Positions 1 to 8,423 are shown, counted from the first letter of the stretch. The stretch: DNA of 54,899 nucleotides from Oscillospiraceae bacterium (GCA_009777055.1 WRMQ01000005.1:1-54899); one strand, 5' to 3'. The notes: a model not told the origin generated them from the letters alone. Program-made: numbers and translations.

Positions 1-802
1 TCCTTGTAGGCCTTGAGGGCCTTCGGCTCCAGATCAACCAGCCGGATGATGTCCACGGTGTCGGGCAAATCCAAGCACTCGGCCTTCGTCGCCCGGAACG
101 CCACGCAGTGCAGACGCTAGGTGAACTCCGGCTCCATGTGTCGCTTCATCACCGGGGTGTGCGAACCGTAGCCGGTCATATCGAAGTAGCGGCTGCGGAA
201 CCGATAGAACGAGGTCCCGTAGATGGCCGGGTTGAGATAGCGGTACTGCGAATAGACATCAATGGCTTTGTTGGTGATGATCGTGCCGGTGAGCAGCAGC
301 TTGAAGCACTTTTCGTTGCCGAACTTGTGCATGAACTTGCTGGCGTTTGTCGTGTGGCTTTTGATTTTGTGGGCCTCGTCCGCGATCACCAGGTCGGGCT
401 TCCAGTCCAGCAGGACATCGCCCAAGCGCCACGCGCTTTCGTAATTGACGACGGCAACGTGCAGGCCGGGGCCTGTGATGCCGGTCAATTGCTGCTGCTT
501 TTTTTGCTTGTCGCTGCCGTTGAGCAGCTGCAGGGTGTAGGGGAAGTCAGCCCACTTCGCGAACTCCTCCTCCCACACGCCGAGGATGGACAGCGGCGCG
601 ACGATCAGCACCCGCTTGATGCGGCCCGAGAGCCACAAGGCCCCGGCGATGCCGATGGTTGTCAGCGTCTTGCCCGTGCCCATCTCCATCAGAAGCGCGG
701 CCCCCGGCGAAGCGTCCTCGGTAAACAGGCGGTAGGAAAACTCGAAGGCACGGAGTTGGTGGTCGTAGGGGGCCGCCCGATGGGCATTTTTAGTTCAGCC
801 AA
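1..802 (-). pseudogene. Decayed SNF2-type DEAD/H helicase, truncated by window start
   Basis: The minus strand encodes a phage-like SNF2-family ATPase/helicase. Motif I (EMGTGKT), motif II (ADEAHKIK) and motif III (LLTGT) are visible in an open stretch of about 190 codons. The reading frame carries two lesions. Between a TTG start at 802 (preceded by AAAGGAGG, complement at 811-818) and PYDHQLRAFEF, the frame must shift at a run of five C (complement near 766-770); one more C would restore it. An in-frame TAG at 117-119 then interrupts the protein, although the same frame continues beyond it with family-like sequence (RLHCVAFRATKAECLDLPDT) to the window edge. Neighbouring genes use TAG as a normal stop, so recoding is unlikely. 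Helicases of this kind usually sit in phage or ICE replication modules, so this is probably a remnant of an older mobile element. Confidence 0.75.
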
Positions 803-879
803 TATGCATTCCTCCTTTGATTCGTTGGAGGCTGGCCAGCTCTCATTACGATTCTACTGCCCATGTGAGGGGAAAATCA

Positions 880-1018
880 GACTTTGAAAGTCGGAACGCA
901 ATATCGCTCCCAGCCGTTGATATATAAGGGTTTGAGCCAATTTGCAAAATAGCGAAAAAATCTATAATGTAGTCGAACCCTTGACACATAAGGGATTGCT
1001 GCGACTTTCAAAGTCGGA
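880..1018. repeat. Cluster of two 13-bp palindromes and two 14-bp direct repeats
   Basis: GACTTTGAAAGTC (880-892) and GACTTTCAAAGTC (1003-1015) are perfect 13-bp palindromes, each followed by GGA. Between them, TTGATATATAAGGG (917-930) and TTGACACATAAGGG (981-994) are near-identical direct repeats. The cluster lies in the gene-free stretch upstream of the decayed helicase. It could be an operator set, recombinase arm sites, or an insertion scar; the sequence alone does not decide. Confidence 0.6.
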
Positions 1019-1084
1019 CTTTATTTTCAAAAGACAAGAGCCACACACCCAAAGGCGCATGGCTCAGTGTTAATTTTGCGGCAG

Positions 1085-1261
1085 CTATACTGCGATAGCC
1101 TTTCGGCTCTCTTTCGTTTTCGTCCCCAGCGGCTCCACGCCAACGAGGGCCAAAAACTCATTGCGCGCACCAAACGGCAACCCAGCCATGTCCCGAAGGA
1201 TATACATATATGCGCGCTGCGGGCTGGCCGTTCCATGGACGATGGCTTCCGAAACTGGCAT
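1085..1261 (-). CDS. Small hypothetical protein (58 aa), possibly a gene remnant
   Basis: ATG at 1261 (minus) opens a 58-codon frame ending at TAG 1085-1087. The peptide has an amphipathic, protein-like composition (QRAYMYILRDMAGLPFGARN near residues 15-34). I do not recognise it. No ribosome binding site precedes the ATG, and an in-frame TAG lies four codons upstream, so this may be the 3' remnant of a longer mobile-element gene. It lies beside the decayed helicase and the repeat cluster, which fits a degraded element end. The remaining sequence from 820 to 1366 holds no other convincing gene. Confidence 0.3.
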   Translation of the reverse strand: MPVSEAIVHGTASPQRAYMYILRDMAGLPFGARNEFLALVGVEPLGTKTKESRKAIAV

Positions 1262-1366
1262 CAGACTGCGGGGCTAGGCAAACGGCACAGGTCGGTGCTG
1301 GAGTTGGTCATACATTGATCGGGTGCTAACAGTCATTAAACTAATTACTGATGAAGGAGCATTTGC

Positions 1367-3208
1367 ATGAGTATTCATCGTGTCAATCAATATCCTGTAT
1401 CCAGCCTTTTTAACCCGGAGGGGAAAATCGTCTTTGAAATCCCCAAGTACCAGCGGGAGTATACATGGGGAACAGGCCAACTGGAAAATCTTTTCGATGA
1501 TCTGGTTGAAAACAGCCCAGGGTATTTCCTTGGCACAATCATTTGTATTGACACAAGCATAGAGGCGATTGACGCACCGAAAAGGGAGGTCGTGGATGGC
1601 CAGCAGCGCCTGACTACGTTGAGCCTGCTTCTTGCCGCGCTGTACACGGAATTGTCTAAGTATCGCGGGACCATGAATGAAGATCAACAGGCCGATCTGC
1701 TGCAACTGAAGCGAAAGCTGGTATTGAAAGGCACCGAATCCGCGCTGCGTGTCGTCCCGCAGACACAAAATCACAACTTGGATGACTATAAGGGTGTCCT
1801 TGCGGAACAAAAAATCATATCACCGCATCGTATGCCGCCGTTTGCTGGCAACCGCAGAATAAAAAGGGCCTTCGAGTATTTCAAAAAGCGAATTGCAGCA
1901 GAAATTATGGAAGCACAGACCAACGATTCGCCTGAAGCGGCAGTGGCTATCCTGACCAATCTTTTGGATAAGGTCGGGGCCGCTACAATCGTAATGATTG
2001 AGGTTTCCAACCATGCCGATGCGTACACGCTGTTCGAATCATTGAACAATCGGGGCACACCGTTAACCGCAGTCGACCTAATCAAGAATCTACTTCTGGC
2101 ACAGCTTGATTTGCACGGCAACGAAAGCCTTGATTACTACTTCTCGCAATGGCAGCAAGTGCTTGAGTACATCGGCGACGATTATGCAGTTCAGGAGCGG
2201 TTTTTCCGGCACAACTACAATGCGTTCCGGCGCTCTGTGAACGCCCCGTTTTCACGCGGCGATGATTCGCGCCGATATCCCCTCGGCACATTGGCTACGC
2301 GCTCAACCCTGCTCAGTATTTATGAGAAGGTGATTAAGCGCGATCCAAAGCTGTTTTTGGATACGCTGATTGCCAATGCCGCGCTTTACTCCAAAATTAT
2401 TTTGCAAAGCTCTGACGGCCTGAACGCAGACCTAAAAGAAAACTACCAGAACCTTTCGCGTGTGCAGGGCGCTCCCGCCTATTTGCTGTTGCTGTTCTTT
2501 GAAAAAGAGCGAGAGGACCTCGCCCTTTCGGAAGCTGATTTGGTCAAAACAGTCAAACTACTCGTAAACTTTTTCGTTAGGCGCAACTTGACAGATACGC
2601 CTCCAACACGGGATTTGACGCGGATATTTATGAGCTTAATTGAAGAAATCGAAACCAAAGGTCTGACTGCGAGCGAGGTATATCAGGCTGTTCGAGACAG
2701 GATATTGTCCTGCTCTGCTTCTGATGCCGCGTTTGAGGAAAAACTGCGGGGGCCGGTCTACACGGACAATTATGACGCCACGCGGTTCATGCTTTGTATG
2801 CTGGCGGCAAAAGGGATGACCGTGGAAAACAAAGTTGACTTGTGGCACACGACGGCTAACCATCTGCATACCTGGACAGTGGAGCATATATTCCCGCAGG
2901 GAGAGAACATTCCGCAGTGCTGGATTGATATGATCGCTGACGGCAATGCCGCAAAAGCCAGGGAATATCAGGCACAGTATGTGCATACTCTCGGCAATCT
3001 CACGATTACAGGATACAACAGCACTCTCGGCAACCGCGCCTTTGAAGATAAGCGCGAGCGCAAAGACAGCGAAGGAAGGCCCAACGGCTATCGCAACGGA
3101 CTGAACTTGAACGCGGATGTTGTTAGCGCAGAGACTTGGAAGGTCGAAAATATAACCGCGCGAACGGTACGGCTGGTGCAGGATATCCTTGCGCTGTTTG
3201 AGCTGTAA
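1367..3208 (+). CDS. GmrSD-like DUF262/DUF1524 nuclease (613 aa)
   Basis: Likely a modification-dependent (type IV) restriction protein of the GmrSD kind, an anti-phage defence. The N-terminal DUF262 domain carries YQREYTW (about residues 28-34) and the nucleotide-binding motif D77-G-Q-Q-R81. The C-terminal DUF1524 HNH-type nuclease domain carries VEHIFPQ with H507, followed about 35 residues later by LGNLTITGYNSTLGN and FEDKR. In the family, the N-terminal domain uses NTP hydrolysis and the C-terminal domain cuts DNA. The length is normal for single-chain members. The start is set by GAAGGAG at 1350-1356. It stands alone between element remnants and the tRNA cluster, with no methyltransferase next to it, which fits a type IV enzyme. 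Its substrate modification cannot be read from sequence. Confidence 0.88.
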   Translation: MSIHRVNQYPVSSLFNPEGKIVFEIPKYQREYTWGTGQLENLFDDLVENSPGYFLGTIICIDTSIEAIDAPKREVVDGQQRLTTLSLLLAALYTELSKYRGTMNEDQQADLLQLKRKLVLKGTESALRVVPQTQNHNLDDYKGVLAEQKIISPHRMPPFAGNRRIKRAFEYFKKRIAAEIMEAQTNDSPEAAVAILTNLLDKVGAATIVMIEVSNHADAYTLFESLNNRGTPLTAVDLIKNLLLAQLDLHGNESLDYYFSQWQQVLEYIGDDYAVQERFFRHNYNAFRRSVNAPFSRGDDSRRYPLGTLATRSTLLSIYEKVIKRDPKLFLDTLIANAALYSKIILQSSDGLNADLKENYQNLSRVQGAPAYLLLLFFEKEREDLALSEADLVKTVKLLVNFFVRRNLTDTPPTRDLTRIFMSLIEEIETKGLTASEVYQAVRDRILSCSASDAAFEEKLRGPVYTDNYDATRFMLCMLAAKGMTVENKVDLWHTTANHLHTWTVEHIFPQGENIPQCWIDMIADGNAAKAREYQAQYVHTLGNLTITGYNSTLGNRAFEDKRERKDSEGRPNGYRNGLNLNADVVSAETWKVENITARTVRLVQDILALFEL

Positions 3209-3277
3209 AGCCCGCTTATCATAAAAGAACGAACCCCTCATAAAAGAATTTTCCCTCTAGCGCAAGCCATGAAATAC

Positions 3278-3335
3278 AAAAAAGGGGCCAGGCAGAGCCG
3301 AAATGCGCATTGCACAACGGCCTTGCCTGGCCCCT
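3278..3335 (-). terminator. Rho-independent terminator downstream of tRNA-Ser
   Basis: Read on the minus strand, an 11-bp GC stem (GGGGCCAGGCA / TGCCTGGCCCC, with a further GGCC/GGCT extension) is followed directly by six T. It lies downstream of the minus-strand tRNA-Ser and ends about 70 bp from the stop of the DUF262 gene, so it may also separate the convergent transcripts. Confidence 0.75.
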
Positions 3336-3343
3336 GAAAATTG

Positions 3344-3371
3344 CGAAAGCCTTTGATATCAAAGGCTTTCG
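3344..3371. repeat. Perfect 28-bp palindrome
   Basis: CGAAAGCCTTTGAT is followed immediately by its exact reverse complement, centred on GATATC. It sits between tRNA-Ser and its terminator. It could be a second hairpin in the tRNA trailer or a protein binding site. Confidence 0.7.
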
Positions 3372-3408
3372 GCTGCGTTGGTGATGCATCCATATCAACG
3401 TTGCAAAA

Positions 3409-3497
3409 TGGCGGAAGCGGTGGGATTCGAACCCACGAGCCCTTGCGGACTACTTGATTTCGAGTCAAGCTCGTTATGACCACTTCGATACGCTTCC
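3409..3497 (-). tRNA. tRNA-Ser(CGA)
   Basis: The minus strand gives acceptor GGAAGCG pairing with CGCTTCC, discriminator G and encoded CCA (3409-3411). The anticodon stem-loop is CTTGA-CTCGAAA-TCAAG, with anticodon CGA at 3460-3462. A long class II variable arm (GTAGTCCGCAAGGGCTCG region) and T-loop GGTTCGAATCC are present. It is transcribed from the promoter at 3543-3571. Confidence 0.95.
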
Positions 3498-3542
3498 ATA
3501 TTGAATTTAATCTTCAAGCACTTCGCGGTTCAGGCTTTCCAT

Positions 3543-3571
3543 ATTATACTCCATTGGGGGGGCCTTGTCAA
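3543..3571 (-). promoter_or_regulatory. Sigma-A promoter for tRNA-Ser
   Basis: On the minus strand, TTGACA (3566-3571), a 17-nt spacer and TATAAT (3543-3548) form a perfect consensus promoter about 45 nt upstream of the tRNA-Ser 5' end. Confidence 0.85.
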
Positions 3572-3760
3572 GCGTCAACGCTGATTTACAGCATTACATA
3601 CCGATTTTGGCTCATCGCAGCCATGTTTTTGCCGAAAACTTGAGACGTTGCAGGCTGTCGCCGAGGTTTTTGCGGATGCTTACAACGCGTTCGGCGAAGC
3701 CAAATTGCGCTGCCGCATTCCAACCAAGCATAAGTGGCCAAATCTAAAATCAAATTTCGC

Positions 3761-3789
3761 TTGACAAACGCTTCTTTTTGGATTATAAT
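3761..3789 (+). promoter_or_regulatory. Sigma-A promoter for tRNA-Trp
   Basis: TTGACA (3761-3766), a 17-nt spacer and TATAAT (3784-3789) precede tRNA-Trp by 11 nt. This is a perfect consensus promoter. Confidence 0.85.
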
Positions 3790-3800
3790 GATTTTGCCAT

Positions 3801-3876
3801 AGGGGTATAGCTCAGTTGGTAGAGCAGCGGTCTCCAAAACCGCGTGCCGAGGGTTCAAGTCCTTCTGCCCCTGCCA
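3801..3876 (+). tRNA. tRNA-Trp(CCA)
   Basis: Acceptor AGGGGTA pairs with TGCCCCT. The D-arm contains AGCTCAGTTGGTAGAGC. The anticodon arm is GCGGT-CTCCAAA-ACCGC with anticodon CCA at 3834-3836. T-arm GGGTTCAAGTCC, discriminator G and encoded CCA (3874-3876) follow. Its 3' end is a plausible integration site for the element whose integrase starts 336 bp downstream. Confidence 0.95.
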
Positions 3877-3898
3877 AAATTCAATAGGCCGAAAGAGT

Positions 3899-3938
3899 CC
3901 CGGAAACCCACATATCAAAGGGTTTCCGGGCTTTTTCT
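3899..3938 (+). terminator. Rho-independent terminator after tRNA-Trp
   Basis: An 11-bp perfect stem CCCGGAAACCC (3899-3909) / GGGTTTCCGGG (3920-3930) with a 10-nt loop is followed by CTTTTTCT, 22 nt past the tRNA CCA. Confidence 0.85.
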
Positions 3939-4025
3939 ATGCCTGGGAAAGCGCGCGGGTTGAAAGGAGGACGCGCCGAATAATCTCACATAATCCCTTC
4001 TAGTCACGCCGTTTCACTTGAAAAT

Positions 4026-4114
4026 TGGGGTCAAACTGGGGTCAAAACAGAGACGAAAAAAGCCTTGCACAGTACGCCTTTCGATGCCTTCGGCAAGCGT
4101 TAATTGGGGTCAAA
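4026..4114. repeat. Three copies of TGGGGTCAAA, probable integrase arm sites
   Basis: TGGGGTCAAA occurs at 4026-4035, 4037-4046 and 4105-4114 in the same orientation, between tRNA-Trp and the integrase gene. Short direct repeats beside a tyrosine integrase with an N-terminal arm-binding domain are typically its arm-type binding sites; the function here is inferred. The rest of 3877-4211 holds only the terminator at 3899. Confidence 0.6.
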
Positions 4115-4211
4115 GACGGACAAACACATTTTTTTGGCGAGAGTGCATTTTTTTATCCCCGTTCCGTCTCTTTAATGATTACCAGGACAAATGGAAACGG
4201 AGTGATTATTT

Positions 4212-5351
4212 TTGAACAGAAACGAAAATGGGTTCGGCAATGTACGCCAGCGAAGCGACGGCCGATGGGAAGCCCGGGTGCAAATCGGCACACATCCCGA
4301 TGGAAAGCCAATTCGCCGCAGCCTTTACGGCAAAACCAAGCCGGAGGTAACAAAGCAGCTGCGAAAACTGCTGAACGGCCCAAAGGAGATTCCCCGCGGC
4401 AAAATGAGCTTGGAGCGCTATATCACGGAATGGCTGGAGCAATACAAGCGCTGCGAGCTGAAGCCTTCGTCTTATGACCGCCTGGAAATCACCGTAAAGC
4501 AGCACATTATCCCGAACAGCGGATGTATCCAGCTTCACGCGGTTAGCTCTGCCGACATCCAGCGACACATTAACAAGATGCTTGAGGATGGTTATTCATA
4601 TTCCACCATCAAGAAAGTCTACGACGCTTATAACGCTTGTCTCAAGAAGGCGCTGGCAGACGATGATGTCGCTAAAAACCCGTGTTTATCGGTCCGGCTG
4701 CCCCGCAAGGATACGCTTGAGTCGAAAGAGATCGTAACACTTACGGCAGAGGAGGTCATGCGCTTCACCAATGAGGCGAAACGAGTCTATTCCAATGGGA
4801 AATCCGTGTACCGCCTGGGTTACGCCTTCATTCTGATCCTGAATACGGGCATCCGTGTCGGCGAGGCCCTTGCCCTGACTTGGGATTGCGTGGATTTTTC
4901 CAGGAAAACGCTGCGAATCAGAGCGAGCAAATCCTATGTGAAAAACCGCGACAAGAGCAATCCCAGCAGTTACAAGTATGTGGATGATACTACAAAAACC
5001 AAATCAGGCAACAGGATAATTCCGCTCAACGACTGTGCCCTGGAAGCGCTCCAGGAGCTACACAAAATCAACGGGCAGTTCAAGAATGTGCTTGCCTCGT
5101 CAAGCGGCCGGGTCAACCCACCGCGCAATTTTTCGCGTACGATCTGTGGTATCTACGAAAAAGCGGGTATCCAGCCCAGCGGCATCCATGCGCTGCGCCA
5201 TACTTTCGCTTCGCTGCTGTTCGCGAAAGGTACGGATGTGAAATACATTTCTAAATTGCTCGGACATAGCGATGTATTGATCACATATAACACCTACATC
5301 CATATTATCACGTTTGATACGGACGCTCTTACCATTTCCAATATCACCTGA
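4212..5351 (+). CDS. int: Tyrosine integrase (Tn916/phage type), 379 aa
   Basis: Integrates and excises the mobile element by site-specific recombination. The N-terminal arm-binding domain (about 1-50, GNVRQRSDGRWEARV) is followed by a SAM-like core-binding domain (about 65-160) and the catalytic domain. Catalytic residues are visible: R215 (TGIRVGE), H326-A-L-R329-H330, LGHSD and nucleophile Y362 (NTYIH). The start is TTG at 4212 with GGAG at 4199-4202, giving a start of the arm domain that matches the family. It lies just downstream of tRNA-Trp and three TGGGGTCAAA repeats, so I infer insertion at the tRNA. The C-terminal tail (FDTDALTISNIT) is not the usual basic tail and may be divergent. 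Confidence 0.93.
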   Translation: MNRNENGFGNVRQRSDGRWEARVQIGTHPDGKPIRRSLYGKTKPEVTKQLRKLLNGPKEIPRGKMSLERYITEWLEQYKRCELKPSSYDRLEITVKQHIIPNSGCIQLHAVSSADIQRHINKMLEDGYSYSTIKKVYDAYNACLKKALADDDVAKNPCLSVRLPRKDTLESKEIVTLTAEEVMRFTNEAKRVYSNGKSVYRLGYAFILILNTGIRVGEALALTWDCVDFSRKTLRIRASKSYVKNRDKSNPSSYKYVDDTTKTKSGNRIIPLNDCALEALQELHKINGQFKNVLASSSGRVNPPRNFSRTICGIYEKAGIQPSGIHALRHTFASLLFAKGTDVKYISKLLGHSDVLITYNTYIHIITFDTDALTISNIT

Positions 5352-5366
5352 ACCAAATACCGACTT

Positions 5367-5399
5367 GCCCCTGCGCTTGCATTACGCCTGCGCAGGGGC
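5367..5399 (+). terminator. Hairpin after integrase, probable terminator
   Basis: GCCCCTGCGC (5367-5376) pairs perfectly with GCGCAGGGGC (5390-5399), followed by TTATTTCATT. It lies 15 nt past the integrase stop and just before the ribosome binding site of the next gene. Confidence 0.6.
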
Positions 5400-5426
5400 T
5401 TATTTCATTGTTGAAAGGAGAACCCC

Positions 5427-6533
5427 ATGCCAACCTACCACCTGGAGCTAAAGCAGCTCGTCGATTACCCCCGCTGCCGCATCTACCGAGACTTCATCCG
5501 AAGCCTGATGGCTGACCGGAACCTTCATTCAAAAGGAGGTTCCGGTCTTTTTTATTTTACAACCCTGTGCAGCTACGCCAACTTCCGACCGTCCAACCGC
5601 CGGATCGAGGGCACGAGCTACGCGCTGATGCCCGGCGAATGGATCTGCCGCCTGTCGGAGGTCACGCAGTGGTTCCGTATGCGTTATCAGTGGCAGGCCC
5701 TGGCCGAGCTGGAATACCTGCAACGGCAGCAGTACATCACGTTCTCGCGACACGCCCGCGGGCAGCTGGTGAAGTTTCATATCACGGACTGGGAACTGTT
5801 CAACACAGTCCCCGGCTGCGACGGGCCCTGCCGGAAGGAGAGCGGCTTTTTCTTCCTCCCGGTCGCGAAAGCGAATGAACTCGTCAAGCTAGGGCGCTGC
5901 TCGGAGCTGGATATCGTGCTGGACCTCTGGATGCAGACGGTCTACAACGAGGACCGGGTGCGCGGCTCGGAGCTCGGCCCGGTGGTCTACTACCGCAACT
6001 GCACCGGCGACCCCTTCGCCAGCTATAACGAGCTGGCACAGCGCTGGGGCGTATCGAAATCGACGGCGGGCCGGGTGCTGAACCAGCTTGCCGAGCAGGA
6101 CTATCTTACGCTGGTTCCCTGCACGGGCCGCCGCGGCACCGTGATCTATCTCAATCATTATCTCTCGACGATGTTTGAAATTTCCGACGTCATGATCGAC
6201 AAGGAGGAGGTTGCCATGACCCTGCACGTCAACGTCAAAGTGTGCGACGACCCCGCCGCCCGCGTCTCAGAATCGCAGATTCGCGTCTCAGATTTGATCC
6301 CCAGCGTGCCAAAATCGCATACGCTGCAAATCGTCCGAAAAGCGGCGCAAACCCTTGCCGTGTTTGGGATTCCGTGCTGTGAGTGCTCCCACGCCCTATA
6401 TAACTTATTTCTTTTTCCCGACTGCCTGGGGGAACCAACCGCCAACCTGGAGATTTATTGCGGCCAAGGCGGCAAACAGCGCTATTGCTTCGAGCTGCGG
6501 GCGGCGCGGCAGGAGGGGGGCGGGCCGGTATGA
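5427..6533 (+). CDS. Winged-helix DNA-binding protein (368 aa), possible replication or regulatory protein
   Basis: A putative DNA-binding protein at the head of the element's plus-strand genes. Residues about 55-115 (PGEWICRLSEVTQWFRMRYQWQALAELEYLQRQQYI) look like a first winged helix, and about 200-250 (SYNELAQRWGVSKSTAGRVLNQLAEQDYLTLV) are a clear second helix-turn-helix with recognition helix SKSTAGRVLNQL. Proteins of this layout occur in clostridial ICEs near the integrase, where they are annotated as MarR-like or replication-initiation-like; I cannot separate these. GAAAGGAG precedes the ATG. It overlaps the next gene by ATGA, indicating translational coupling. A strong terminator-like hairpin lies inside the first 43 codons (5514-5553), suggesting attenuation within the coding region. 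The C-terminal third (about 270-368) is unassigned. Confidence 0.7.
   Translation: MPTYHLELKQLVDYPRCRIYRDFIRSLMADRNLHSKGGSGLFYFTTLCSYANFRPSNRRIEGTSYALMPGEWICRLSEVTQWFRMRYQWQALAELEYLQRQQYITFSRHARGQLVKFHITDWELFNTVPGCDGPCRKESGFFFLPVAKANELVKLGRCSELDIVLDLWMQTVYNEDRVRGSELGPVVYYRNCTGDPFASYNELAQRWGVSKSTAGRVLNQLAEQDYLTLVPCTGRRGTVIYLNHYLSTMFEISDVMIDKEEVAMTLHVNVKVCDDPAARVSESQIRVSDLIPSVPKSHTLQIVRKAAQTLAVFGIPCCECSHALYNLFLFPDCLGEPTANLEIYCGQGGKQRYCFELRAARQEGGGPV
5514..5553 (+). terminator. Intragenic terminator-like hairpin in the winged-helix gene
   Basis: GACCGGAACC (5514-5523) pairs perfectly with GGTTCCGGTC (5538-5547) and is followed by six T (5548-5553). The loop contains AAAAGGAGG, an anti-Shine-Dalgarno-complementary stretch. 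It lies at codons 30-43 of the gene starting at 5427, so termination here would cut the transcript early. Confidence 0.6.
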
Positions 6534-7060
6534 GCAAAAAGACGCCGAACGCGCCTGAAAAAGACCCGCTGTTCCACGACACCTGGAAGCTGCTGCAAAA
6601 ATACCGTGACGTGGTGTGGAGCCTGGAGCTCTCCGTGCAGCACGTGAAAAAGAGCTTCGAGATCGAGTTCGGCACCAGCGTGGACGAATTCCTCGACTCC
6701 GTGCAGTGCGCCGGACTGGAGCTTGCGGGCACGAAGATTGAGCGGCACATAAGATGCATCGAGCGCAGCAACAAGATGCTCAAAATGCTGGAATCGGCGG
6801 TGGAGCTGCTGCGGGCCAAGCACAAGAACGGGGAGGCGTATTACTGGGTGCTGTATTATACGTACCTTTCGCCGCAGGAGCTGAAGGACGTAGACGAGAT
6901 CATCACTTCCTTGCAGCCGCATATCCGGGACATCAGCAGCAGCACGTATTACCGCAAGCGGCGCGATGCGATCGAGGCGTTGGGCGCTGTGCTGTGGGGG
7001 TATACCGCGAGGGATACGGCGGCGCTGCTGGAGCAGTTTTTCCCGGAGGGACAGTCCTAA
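6530..7060 (+). CDS. Sigma-like / RinA-ArpU-like transcription regulator (176 aa)
   Basis: Probably a transcription regulator. The C-terminal part (EAYYWVLYYTYLSPQ and SSSTYYRKRRDAIEALGAVLWG) resembles the region-4-like helix-turn-helix of phage late activators and small sigma factors; the N-terminal part is helical and unassigned. The start at ATG 6530 overlaps the preceding TGA (ATGA) and has AGGAGGGGGG at 6511-6520; an upstream ATG in the same frame lies inside the previous gene and lacks a site. The gene probably forms an operon with the winged-helix protein. Its stop overlaps the stop of the convergent DUF4143 ATPase by four bases, an unusually tight junction. It could control the transfer operon promoter at 8488, but that is inference. 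Confidence 0.6.
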   Translation: MSKKTPNAPEKDPLFHDTWKLLQKYRDVVWSLELSVQHVKKSFEIEFGTSVDEFLDSVQCAGLELAGTKIERHIRCIERSNKMLKMLESAVELLRAKHKNGEAYYWVLYYTYLSPQELKDVDEIITSLQPHIRDISSSTYYRKRRDAIEALGAVLWGYTARDTAALLEQFFPEGQS

Positions 7061-8355
7061 ACAGTTACGCAGAAAACCGCATAAAGCGGCACACTCTTGA
7101 TTCCGTTCTCAAAGCCAAAGTTCTTCGCCGACACCCGTATAGAGTATTCGGGCTCGTAAATCTCCCGGTAGCTGCGCAAGCTCTTGGAGCGCACATTGTC
7201 GGCCGATTTCGCCTCCAGGGGGATGATATTGCCCTGGCGGTCCTGGAACACGAAGTCCACCTCGGCCTTGCCCTGGGAGGTCCAGTAATACGGTGTGATG
7301 CCGTTGGCGGCAAGGGCCTGGCAGATATAATTCTCGGCCAGAGCGCCCTTGAAGCCATCGAAGCTGTGTGGGGTATGCATAACCACGCCTGGCGCGATGC
7401 CGAACTTCGAGCACAACAGGCCCGTGTCCACCATGTAGACTTTGAATGCCTCATTCTGCGCATAGACGGACAGGGGCAGTTTACCCTCGGTCACGTGTAC
7501 GCACTTGTGGATCATCCCAGCCGCCCGCAGCCATTCCAGGGCGACCTCATACTCAGTAGCCCGTGCGCCGGATTTGATCACGCGATACTGGAATTTTTGA
7601 TTTTCTTTCGCAAGCTGCGCCGGGATTGAAGCCCAGGCCGCCATGATACGGGTAGTCTCCTGCGGCGTGGCGTATTTCGCCATGTCGGCAATGTAGGAAT
7701 CGTTGAGCGTCTTTTGTAGGGCACCCACGAAATCGAAGTCCCGCGTGTCGGCGTACTCCCGCACCACGCGGGGCAGGCCGCCCGCCACCAAGTAGGTCTT
7801 GTACCAATCCAGAGCTGTTTCATGAAGCGCCAGAGGCGTGAAGCCCTCATAGGCCTCGCGGATCAGCGCGCACAGCTCCCGTTGCCCCATGGCCCACAGG
7901 AACTCCTCGAAGTCCATGGGGTACAGATGGAGCATGTCCACTTTCCCCACCGGGAACGAAAACTTTGTGCGCTTCATCGCAACCCCGAGCAGGCTGCCCG
8001 CAGCGATGACATGATATTGCGGCGCCTGCTCGCAGAAATATTTCAGCGAGGTCAGTGCCGGTTCGCAGGCCTGGATTTCGTCGAAGATGATCAGCGTATC
8101 CCCGGGCAGGATGCTCGTGCCGCTGAACGCCGCCAGCTCCCGCACGATGCGCTCCGGGTTCAGGTCGCGCGCAAAGATGGCGGGGATCTCCTGCGACTCC
8201 TCCATGCTGAAGTACGCCACGTTGGTATAATGCCGTTTCCCGAAGGAGAGCAGGGAGTGTGTCTTGCCCACCTGCCGCGCGCCTTGCACGATCAAAGGCA
8301 TTCGATCTTGCTTGTTCTTCCAGGCCAGCAGAGAAGATTCGATCTTACGTTCCAT
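7057..8355 (-). CDS. AAA ATPase with DUF4143 domain (432 aa)
   Basis: A cytoplasmic ATPase of the AAA_14/DUF4143 family. Walker A is G25-A-R-Q-V-G-K31-T32, Walker B is LIIFD92-E93, and the sensor-like AAGSLLG follows near residue 117. The C-terminal DUF4143 domain contains EVDFVFQ and PLEAKSADN, a spacing resembling a PD-(D/E)XK nuclease core. The family's role is not settled; members are common in accessory islands and have been proposed to act in defence or toxin-like functions. It lies on the minus strand between two plus-strand transfer blocks and converges with the regulator at 7060. Length is normal for the family. The start follows an AGGTGAAC stretch at the plus-strand complement just after 8355, a modest ribosome binding site. 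Confidence 0.85.
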   Translation of the reverse strand: MERKIESSLLAWKNKQDRMPLIVQGARQVGKTHSLLSFGKRHYTNVAYFSMEESQEIPAIFARDLNPERIVRELAAFSGTSILPGDTLIIFDEIQACEPALTSLKYFCEQAPQYHVIAAGSLLGVAMKRTKFSFPVGKVDMLHLYPMDFEEFLWAMGQRELCALIREAYEGFTPLALHETALDWYKTYLVAGGLPRVVREYADTRDFDFVGALQKTLNDSYIADMAKYATPQETTRIMAAWASIPAQLAKENQKFQYRVIKSGARATEYEVALEWLRAAGMIHKCVHVTEGKLPLSVYAQNEAFKVYMVDTGLLCSKFGIAPGVVMHTPHSFDGFKGALAENYICQALAANGITPYYWTSQGKAEVDFVFQDRQGNIIPLEAKSADNVRSKSLRSYREIYEPEYSIRVSAKNFGFENGIKSVPLYAVFCVTV

Positions 8356-8423
8356 AAAGTGTGTTCACCTCACACTTATTATAACCAATAAAGGAATTGT
8401 TGTCAAGAGCGGAGTTCTATTTT

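Noticed and set aside
117-119. TAG recoded as an amino acid in the helicase
   Set aside because: Several neighbouring genes end with TAG at sensible positions (for example 10698-10700 and 12178-12180), and the same gene also has a frameshift.
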